NCBI GenBank assembly: GCA_001972305.1
Contig: BDDD01005057.1
Location: forward strand, 1 to 64,000
Length of the DNA: 64,000 nt
DNA from: Cephalotus follicularis
Lineage: Eukaryota; Streptophyta; Magnoliopsida; Oxalidales; Cephalotaceae
Reading direction: 5' to 3'
The translations under genes were made by a program, and so were the position numbers. The notes under the pieces were generated by a model. That model did not search any database, had not been told where the DNA came from, and saw only the letters and a list, made by a program, of their open reading frames with translations. Of this stretch, positions 55,556 to 64,000 are shown one piece after another. Within the stretch, counting starts at the first letter, position 1; each line of letters opens with the position of its first letter.

Positions 55556-56284
55556 AGGCACGTTACTCTGCTGACAAAATAACGTGCAAGGGGGCACTAT
55601 CTAGGCATTTTAACATACAAATCGTGACGTGTTGAGCATGCATTATGGTACCCTGCACTGCTAGGACTGAAATGGTAGAAGTGGGAAGTCATGTGAGAGC
55701 ATGCAATGGCCTTGGCAGCAAAGGAAAGACACCTGGTGCCCCATGCAACCAGGTGTGGAGAAGGTGTGAAGAAAGAGGGGATTCTGGCGTTGGTGCAGAA
55801 GGAAACAAACTTCAACCAACATAAAACTCCATTCTCTCCCCAAAATGAACGAGAAGGAAAATAAGGGAAAGGAAAACATAAAAGAAACAGTGAGGAGGGA
55901 TAAACGTTTCCACCATTGTCAAACTTGGTTGGAGCTTGGAACTAGGGGCTGGTGGCTTGCAGCAACGGGACGGACCTGGAGTGGGTGCTGTGACCAGTTT
56001 GGAACTCAAAGAGGTGGACTTTCTAGTTCCTAACTTGGAACAAAAGGTTGGGGAAGCCATAACTGTAATCATGACATTAATGTTCACGTATGGACTATGG
56101 TTTTGATGTGTGAATTGCATGATTACTGAATTGTTTTTGTTCACTGGATCGATGCCATGTTATGCTAGATATGTGATATGTATTTGCATGTTGGTTCCCT
56201 GCCTGGATTACATGTTGTTTTGCATGTATATGGTTTGTAATGGCTATTGTCTGTTATGTCATGAGGAAGAAGATGAGTGCTACT

Positions 56285-56630
56285 CGAAACACATCGACTC
56301 CTTTTAAGAACATCGACGTCTTTGGGTTATTTGCTTGGTTACTGACATGAAACAGATCGACGTCTTTGGAAAGACATCGACACCTTAGGCTATCTGCTTG
56401 GGTTTTGACGTATTACACGTCGATGCTTAGGGTTCCTACCTTAACGCGTCGACGCCGTAAGCAATATGCTGACATTTAAAGGTTCCAGACCTTGAGCGTC
56501 GATGCGTATGAAATGGACATCGACGTCTTTAAACAGTGGAACGCACTGACACTAAGGACTTGGACATCGACATTGATGGACAAAGACATCGATGCCTTTT
56601 AATAGAGATCGACGTCTTTTGGTACTGTTT
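56285..56630 (+). repeat. ACRTCGAYGY cluster 2 in E 5' LTR
   Basis: About 14 copies (CATCGACGTCTTT, ACGCGTCGACGCC, GAGCGTCGATGCG, ACATCGATGCC and others). The 3' LTR equivalent at 63735-64000 has about two fewer units in the first part. Confidence 0.9.
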
Positions 56631-57932
56631 GGGGGTGTCCTTATCTAACGATGCGAAACGATCCCGATTCCTATTTTGGTGCATTTGAGCATTTGTATGC
56701 ATTGCATATACACTGTTTACTGCCTGTTTGTTTACTGTTTGTAAATAGTTATGATTTCTAAAGTTATGATATTTAGAAATGCTTATGTGAACTCGAAATG
56801 TGCTATTTTGAGTATGAAAATATGTATTTGTTAATAACGTTTTTTCGAACGAACTGGAAAGCGATTTCCGCTACTGAATTGTTAAGTATTCCTACTACTG
56901 AAAATACATATTTCAAATATTAACACTTTTAAAATATTTGAAAATGAACTGCCTGTTGTCGATCTAAACGATCACCACTGTACTGTTTACTGCACTGTTT
57001 ACTGTTTGATCCACTGTTTGCTCTGTGAATTTGTATGTGGTTGTGCTTGAACCACTGGTTGCATGGCAGAGGCTTCCAGTGCCGGCTAGTGGTAGGGTTG
57101 ACCTAGGGTCCAGGAGTTGGCTGGGTGACTCACTGTACTGTACTGTTTCCTCGCTTGGTTTCCTGGAGTAGGGACCGAAATGGGAGTGTAGCATGGGGCC
57201 AGGAGTTGGCGGTGTTACACATACTGCCTGCCTGTTGTGGTCCCTTGGGGACATACTGTACTGCCTGTTGGTCCTTTTCAGACATTACTGTGCCTGTTGA
57301 TGTAGCCCAGGCCGGGTTACAACTGTACTGTTCTTGCATTCATATATTTTCTTATATATGTACCCACTGTTATTTTACCGTGCTGCTAAAATATACATAT
57401 TTATCATATATATATAAACTGGTATTTCCTGCACTGCATCATTTATGGATACATTACATGACATGCATTTAATATTGATCCCGAGCTGCTTTTATGACTT
57501 AGCCAAGTGAGGACAAAGACTAACCCCCTACTTTACAGATTGATGCAATGGACTGGTTGGACTGGCATGGACGAAGAACAAGTTGTTATGTCATTTTGTT
57601 CTTGGTTTTACTTATTCTCCTGTTTTGTAATAAACTGAGTATTGTTTAAGGACTACTAATGTACTGTACTTATGGTTTTGTTAATGATGGGATTTAATAT
57701 TGTACTGTGATCACGCTCCGTTTTGTGGGCTATTTAACAATGATGGATTTGTTTTAAGTAGCGTGTAGTATGGGATGCACGTTACGAGTTTTCATCTTAT
57801 GAGTTTAATGCTTCCGCAAATGATATCTTTTTTATAAATTTAAATTTTATGGTATTTGCATAAGCTGAATTTATATGTTAATTGCCTTACCGCTTTAATG
57901 TTGTCTTCTCGAAAAGCAGTGTGTGACAAGAG

Positions 57933-57944
57933 TGGTATCAGAGC
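57933..57944 (+). other. E primer binding site
   Basis: TGGTATCAGAGC, 4 nt after the LTR end. Confidence 0.9.
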
Positions 57945-58040
57945 ATATTCCATATATGCTTAGCTATGATACTTTCCTTGGAAATTAATGAATTGTTTTC
58001 ATAAAGTCGTGACTAACCATCATCCTTCTTATAGGAACCA

Positions 58041-59200
58041 ATGGACCGAAGGAGAACACGTGCTAGGGCTAGAGCTGTTGGAGCTAATGACCCTGAGGAA
58101 GCAAATATTCCGCAAGGGATGAATGTCCCCCAAGATGACAGAGATCCGATGGCCCAAATTGCGGATTATTTTCAGCAACAGATGGCCTTTAATAGGGCTA
58201 ATACGGAGGAGATGCGCCAGTACTACGCGCAAGCTCGACCGCAACATAGAGCTCCCGATCATTGCCCGGGAGAAGATGGTAACCAATTTGGGAGGCACAT
58301 TGAAAGGTTCATGAGGCTGAATCCACTCAGCTTCTGGGGGGAACTTGATGCTACTGTTGCTGAGAGATGGCTACAGAACTTGGACAAAATCTTTGAGGTG
58401 ATGGACTATACTAACACTCAAAAACTGAAGTTTGCTGTATACCGATTATGGGGTGAGGCCACTCATTGGTGGGAGATAGTCAAAGCAAAATGGGAATCAC
58501 AGAGACTGGACAACACTTGGGACAGATTCCAGACGGAGTTCTTGGAGACTTATATTCAATGTATTGAACAAGAGAGACGAGAGACGAAGCTCTTGGAGTT
58601 ACGACAGGGAGAGATGACTGTGGTTGATTATCAAGCAAGGTTCATGGAGCTGGCCAGACATTCACCTTATCTGGTAGCTGATGAAGTGAAGAAGATACGA
58701 AGATTCCTGAGAGGTCTGCGACCGGATCTTCGATCAAGAATTAGAGCTATGGAACTGGGGACTTTTGTGGAGGTTGCTCAGAATGCAAGACTGCTGCAGA
58801 CAACATCCATTGAAGACCTGGCTGAGAGAGCTCACGCATAGCAGAATAAACAGGGTTCTACACAGTCCCGACCGGCATCGTCGAAATGGCAAGATGGTGG
58901 TTCTCCGATTAAGTCGTCTAAGAACAAGTCTCAGCAGACAGCTTCACAGGGTACTCCCAGCCAAGGGAGTAATGCTAGATCCGGGGGTTGCTATTATTGT
59001 GGTCGTACAGGCCACCAACAACAAGATTGTTGGAGGTTCAATGGTTGGTGCTTGAGGTGCGGGGCACCTGGTCATTCGGTGAAGGACTGCCTGAAGAGTT
59101 CTGCTACAGCGCCTACTGGGCCGGGGAGTAGTAGTGGTGCGGCGTTGGGACTGTCACAGAGGAAGGACACCGGCAAGGGCATTGAAAAAGGTAGAGTTTT
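58041..59200 (+). pseudogene. gag: E gag
   Basis: Starts MDRRRTRARARAVGANDPEE about 97 nt after the PBS. The capsid-like core has DPMAQIADYFQQQM, IERFMRLNPLSFWGEL, YRLWGEATHWWE and RRETKLLELRQGEMTVVDYQ. Two zinc-knuckle motifs follow near 58988-59090 (CYYCGRTGHQQQDC and CLRCGAPGHSVKDC). It binds and packages RNA. Part of a broken element. Confidence 0.88.
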
Positions 59201-59204
59201 TGTA

Positions 59205-61140
59205 CTCGATCATACAGAGGTTCCAGAGTCGACTTCTGTTGTTGGAGGTACGCTGTATATATATTGTTTTTCTGCTAGAGTGTTGATGGATTCTGGAGCA
59301 TCGCATTCTTTTATATCTGCACGTTTTGCATGTTGCTTAGATGTCACCTCTGACTGCATGTCATATATACTTGATGTGAGTACACCGACTGGGACTTCTA
59401 TGTATACTGATTTGATATATAGGAGTTGTGAGATGTCTATGGCAGGCATTCCTTTGTATACAGATTTGATAGTGCTGCCTATCCGTGACTTCGATGTCAC
59501 ATTGGGGATGGATTGGCTATCAGCACACCATGCTCGTATGGATTGCTATAATAAAACTGTGGATTTTTGTCTTCCCGATGGAACAACTTTTCAGTTCAAG
59601 GGAGACAAAGGGTTCTCGACACCGATCATATCCTTTATTCGAGCATCGAGATACCTAGAGAAGGGGCGAAGGATACCTGTCTTATGTGATCGATCAAAGG
59701 AAAGAAAATGGGTTGAGCCTGGAAGAGATTCCAGTGGTGTGTGAGTTTCCAGATGTGTTTCCTGATGACTTGGGATCCTTAGCACCAAAGAGGAACATGG
59801 AGTTTGTTATCGATCTTATACCAGGTACAACTCCTATTTCTAAAGCACCATATAGAATGGCCTCTGAAGAATTGAGGGAACTGAATTTGCAGTTACAAGA
59901 TCTGATCGATAAGGGTTTTATTCGACCTAGTGCTTCTCCGTGGGGTGCGCCTGTACTGTTTGTCATGAAGAAGGATGGGTCGATGAGGCTTTGCATTGAC
60001 TACAGAATGTTGAACAAGGCAACTGTCAAGAACAAGTATCCTTTACCCCACATTGAGGATTTGTTTGACCAGTTGCAAGGATCAAGGGTGTTTTCCAAGC
60101 TCGACTTGAGGTCAGGTTACCACCAACAGAGAGTAAGGGAAGGAGACATTAAGAAGACTGCCTTCCAGACACGGTATGGTCATTACGAGTTCTTGGTGAT
60201 GCCTTTTGGTATTACCAATGCACCGGTAGCTTTCATGTCATTGATGAATGACGTATTCCGATCATACTTGCACCAGTTTGTTATGGTATTTACTGATGAC
60301 ATACTGGTATATTCAAGGAGTGAGGAGGAGCACACTCATCATTTGAGGCTAGTATTTCAAGTTCTCAGAGAACATCGATTTTACGCCAAGTTCGGCAAGT
60401 GTAAGTTCTGGCTTGATCATGTGATCTTTCTCGGTCACAACGTATCTGGGGAAGGCTTGACAGTGGACCCGTCAAAGACTGAAGTGGTACGAGACTGGCC
60501 ACAACCAAAGAATGTGATGGAGGTGCGTAGTTTCCTTGGATTGGCGGGGTATTACAGGAGGCTTATCAAAAACTTTTCAAGGATAGCCGAGCCCTTGACT
60601 AGATTGACCCAGAAGAAGACCCCCTTTGTCTGGGACGAAGACTGTGAAGCCAGTTTCCGTGAACTGAAGGATCGGTTAGTTTCCGCTCCTGTCCTGGCAT
60701 TACCTGATGGTAATGAGGGCTTTGCAGTCTACAGTGATGCATCAGGTAAGGGTTTGGGCTATGTATTGATGCAGCGAGGCAGAGTGATTGCATATGCCTC
60801 GAGGAAGCTAAAGCCGTATGAAGAAAACTGCCTGACTCATGACCTCGAACTAGCAGCTATCATCTTCACCCTTCAAAAGTGGAGGCACTATCTTTATGGG
60901 GCTCAATTTGAGATCTTTACCGATCATAAGAGTTTGAGGTACCTGTTTTGTCAGGACACACTGAACATGAGGCAACGCAGGTGGGTAGAGTTCTTTAATG
61001 ATTATGATTGCAGTATTCAGTACCACCCGGGGAAAGCGAACGTGGTCGCTAATGCCTTGAGCCGCAAGGCTATGGTTGCCAGTGCGATGGTGTCGCGATG
61101 GAAGATGTTACAAGACTTCCAAGAGTGGTCTTCATTTAAT
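59205..61140 (+). pseudogene. pol: E protease, RT and RNase H
   Basis: Aspartic protease motif DSGASHSF near 59287-59310, then GMDWLSAHHARMDC. RT from about 59830 has [30 protein letters not shown] and FTDDILVYS near 60290-60316. RNase H follows ([14 protein letters not shown] near 60727, [11 protein letters not shown] near 60918). It is a close relative of A and B. The order gag-protease-RT-RNase H-integrase is the normal gypsy order. Confidence 0.9.
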
Positions 61141-61159
61141 CAGTGACCTAGAGTCTTTA

Positions 61160-62607
61160 TGGCTAGTATGAGTGCACAGCCAGTTTTTCTTGACGAAATA
61201 AAGAACACTCAAGCACACAAAACAGAATTGCGGAAGATTCAAGAGAATATGGATTCAGAGTCTGATTTTCGGGTACACGTCGATGGTGTTTAAAGATTTC
61301 GGGGACGTGTGTGTCTTCCGAATGAACCAGGGTTGAAGAATGAGTTACTTCGCGGGGCTCACAGATCTCAGTACAGCATTCACCCTGGTAGCACAAAAAT
61401 GTACCAAGACATGAAGAGGGATTGCTGGTGGCCTGGCATGAAACGAGAGATCGCCGAGTAGGTGGAAAGGTGTTTGACTTGCCAGACAGTTAAGGTCGAG
61501 CACTAGAGACCGGCAGGTTTCCTACAACCTTTACCAATTCCGGAGTGGAAGTGGGAACATGTTACGATGGATTTTGTTTCGGGTTTTCCTCTTACCCGGA
61601 ATCGTCACAATGCCATGTGGGTTATCGTGGATAGACTCACCAAATCAGTGCACTTTCTACCTACACATGTTACGGATTCCGTGAGCAAGCTTGCTCGTTT
61701 ATATGTGATGGAGATTGTGAGGCTACACGGTGTTCCAGTCAGCATAGTATGTGATAGAGATGCCATCTTCACTTCCAACTTTTGGAAGAGGTTTCAGATA
61801 GCTTTCAGGACGAAGCTGAACCTGAGTACTGCCTTCCACCCTCAGACTGATGGGCAGTCTGAGCGTACCATCCAGACCTTAGAGGATATGCTACGGGCTT
61901 GCGTTATTGATTTTGCTGGTACTTGGGAGGATCACATTCCTCTGATAGAGTCCTCTTATAATAACAGCTATCACTCCAGTATCGGCATGGCACCATTTGA
62001 AGCACTGTATGGGAGGAAGTGCAGATCTCCTGTATGTTGGGATGAGGTCAGGGAGCGACCTTTACTCGGGACTGAGTTAGTGGAGGAAACTTCAGAAAAG
62101 ATCAGGATGATCAAAAAGAAGCTGCTTGCTGCTCAGAGCCGGCAGAAAAGCTATGCGCACAGTGTCGAGAGGAGGCCTTTGACCTTCAGTGTGGGTGATC
62201 ATGTGTTCTTAAAGGTCTCACCATGGAAGGGCGTACAAAGGTTTGGGGAAAATGGCAAACTAGCTCCACGCTACATTGGTCCTTTTGAGATTTTGGAGAG
62301 AGTTGGGGAGGTAGCCTACCAGCTTGCCTTACCTCCTGCACTGTCAAACGTGCATGACGTCTTTCATGTAACTTTGCTGAGGAGATATATCCCAGACCCG
62401 TCACATGTCCTGGATTATGATACTATTCTGGTACAACATGATATATCTTGTGAGGAGTTGCCTGTGCGGATTGTTGATTGGAAGAAGCAGATTTTGAGGA
62501 ACCGAACCATCTCCATGGTGAAGGTTCAGTGGCAGTTTCTCAGACCTGATGAAGCAACTTGGGAGGGTGAGAAGGATACCCGAGAACGCTACCCGCACTT
62601 GTTCTAG
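61160..62607 (+). pseudogene. pol: E integrase and chromodomain-like end
   Basis: HHCC region near 61375-61500 ([25 protein letters not shown]). Catalytic core with MWVIVDRLTKSVHFLP, VCDRDAIFTSNFW and [18 protein letters not shown] near 61620-61895. The C-terminal part has GPFEILERVGEVAYQLALPP and a chromodomain-like stretch (ISMVKVQWQFLRPDEATWE, near 62510-62570) ending YPHLF. It inserts the cDNA. Confidence 0.9.
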
Positions 62608-62639
62608 TTTTGTTTTAAATTTCGAGGACGAAATTCCTT

Positions 62640-62653
62640 GAAGAGAGGGTGGA
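62640..62653 (+). other. E polypurine tract
   Basis: Purine-rich GAAGAGAGGGTGGA directly before TGTAACGCCC of the 3' LTR. Confidence 0.8.
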
Positions 62654-64000
62654 TGTAACGCCCGAGATTTTCCTATGTTGTAATTTCACAATGTAATTTG
62701 TTTTATTGTGGAATTAATAAAGTGATGGATTTCCAAGGATTTGATGATGTTTTCCAAACTCTAATAATGTTAAATTTTAGAGTAAAATGTTAAAGGAATG
62801 TTAAAAGGGTAAAACGACACTGTTTTGGGGAAAACGCGTCGACGCCTTTCGAAAAACATCGATGTCCCTGGGTCTGAGAAACACACGTAACTGCATGTAC
62901 ATGCACGTCGATGCGAGCGAGGACATTGACGCCCTCGTGAAAAAGGGGAAAGACGTCGATGTCTTTGAAGAAGACGTCGATGCGTAAACATCGAATGTTA
63001 GGCACGTTACTCTGCTGACAAAATAACGTGCAAGGGGGAATTATCTAGGCATTTTAACATGCAGATCGTGACGTGTTGAGCATGCATTATGGTTCCCTGC
63101 ACTGCTAGGACTGAAATGGCAAAAGTGGGAAGGCATGTGGGAGCATGCAATGGCCTTGGCAGCAAAGGAGAGACACCTGGTGCGCCATGCAACCAGGTGT
63201 GGAGAACGTGTGAAGAATGAGGGGATTCTGGCATTGGTGCAGAAGGAAACAAACTTCAATCAACATAAAACTTCCTTCTCTCCCCAAAACGAATGAGAAG
63301 GAAAATAAGGGAAAGGAAAAAAACAATAGAAACAGTGAGGAGGGATAAACGTTTCCACCACTGTCAAACTTGGTTGGAGCTTGGAACTGGCGGCTGGCAG
63401 CTTGTAGCAACGGGACAGACCTGGAGGGGGTGCTGTGACCAGTTTGGAACGCAAAGAGGTGGACTTTCTAGTTCCTAACTTGGAACAAAAGGTAGGGGAA
63501 GCCATAACTGTAATCTTGAGATTAATGTTCATGCATGGACGATGGTTTTGATGTGTGAATTGCATGATTACTGAATTGTTTTTGTTCACTGGATTGATGC
63601 CATGTTATGCTAGATAGGTGATATGTATCTGCATGTTGGTTCCCTGCCTGGATTACATGTTGTTTTGCATGTACATGGTTTGTAATGGCTACTGTCTGTT
63701 ATGTCGTGAGGAAGAAGATGACTGCTACTCAAAACACATCGACTCCTTTTAAGAACATCGACGCCTTAGGCTATCTGCTTGGGTTTTGACATATTACACG
63801 TCGACGCCTAGGGTTCCTACCTTAACACGTCGACGCCGTAAGCAATACGCTGACGTTTAAAGGTTCCAGACCTTGAGCGTCGATGCGTATGAAATGGACA
63901 TCGACGTCTTTAAACAGTGGAACGCGCTGACACTAAGGACTTGGACATCGACGTTGATGGACAAAGACATCGATGCCGTTTAATAGACATCGACGTCTTT
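62654..64000 (+). repeat. E 3' LTR (continues beyond window)
   Basis: Matches the 5' LTR from its first base. Motif clusters recur at 62830-63000 and 63735-64000. No gene is seen in it. Confidence 0.93.

Larger units (their letters stand above)
55210..57928 (+). repeat. E 5' LTR
   Basis: TGTAACGCCC to GTGTGTGACA. It contains two clusters of ATCGAT/GTCGAC-type motifs (55385-55555, 56285-56630). Small open frames have no similarity to known proteins. Confidence 0.92.
55210..64000 (+). mobile_element. E: Ty3/gypsy chromovirus (Tekay/Del-like)
   Basis: Plus-strand element with 5' LTR 55210-57928 (2719 bp), PBS 57933-57944, gag from 58041, protease, RT, RNase H, integrase and chromodomain-like end to 62607, PPT 62640-62653 and 3' LTR from 62654 to beyond the window. 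LTR divergence over the visible 1.3 kb is about 3-4% by eye, suggesting an age of one to two million years. It retains all domains but is broken by a few interruptions. Its gag is closest to D's. Confidence 0.92.

Noticed and set aside
55597-56144. Short minus-strand frames repeated at 63041-63589
   Set aside because: They recur only because the two LTRs of E are copies of each other; their direction is opposite to the element.
1-64000. Host genes, Helitrons, MITEs, LINEs or DNA transposons
   Set aside because: No host protein domain, transposase, LINE RT, poly(A)-tailed SINE or terminal-inverted-repeat element was recognised; every sizeable stretch except part of 25845-28272 could be tied to an LTR element.

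Overview
This window looks like intergenic DNA from a flowering plant with a repeat-rich genome. No host gene was recognised. Nearly all of the 64 kb is assigned to LTR retrotransposons of two superfamilies, nested in or abutting one another. The evidence is Ty3/gypsy gag-pol of Tekay/Del chromovirus type, Ty1/copia gag and RT including Sirevirus-type gag, plant iMet-tRNA primer sites (TGGTATCAGAG), and an accessory reading frame of the plant-only 'putative plant transposon protein' type. The species cannot be named from this.

Layout (letters are my own labels). G, 1-3045 (-): Sirevirus-like copia fragment with gag and accessory ORF. A, 3046-12754 (+): young gypsy element with a 1.6 kb tandem duplication inside pol. 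H, 12755-13659 (-): Sirevirus LTR fragment. C, 13660-20182 (+): gypsy-type element with 3.9 kb LTRs and less than 1 kb of interior, gag only. X, 20183-20332: tip of a gypsy LTR. D, 20333-23578 (-): gypsy gag plus one LTR. F0, 23579 to about 28272 (+): copia pol piece, LTR, primer site and a poorly understood leader. B, 28273-43900 (-): gypsy element containing K, 34635-40805 (-), a Sirevirus deletion derivative with matched 1273 bp LTRs and a 5 bp target duplication. F1, 43901-50881 (-): copia LTR and pol, interrupted by solo gypsy LTR S (48112-50748, target duplication CTTGA). A copia LTR at 50882-53397 lies between F1 and F2 pol. F2, 53398-55209 (-): copia pol. E, 55210-64000 (+): nearly complete gypsy element whose 3' LTR runs off the window. 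Rough LTR divergences by eye are A about 1%, K about 3%, C and E 3-4%, B about 5%. K being younger than the B it sits in is consistent.

The most interesting signal is not one gene. Several otherwise different LTR families carry clusters of short near-palindromes centred on TCGA, with family-specific flanks: CAGTCGACTG in the Sirevirus LTRs and in gypsy A, GCGTCGACGC in C, D and S, and ACATCGATGT/ACGTCGATGC in E. In both Sirevirus copies the same CAGTCGACTG cluster also lies just upstream of the accessory ORF, in front of a CT-rich leader like a plant 5' UTR. Two small hairpins conserved between the copies precede it, one of them with a compensatory base-pair change. This suggests, without proof, a cis-regulatory module shared by the LTR and an internal accessory gene, possibly with the accessory protein as its reader. 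All protein-coding parts here belong to broken elements and are described as fossils.
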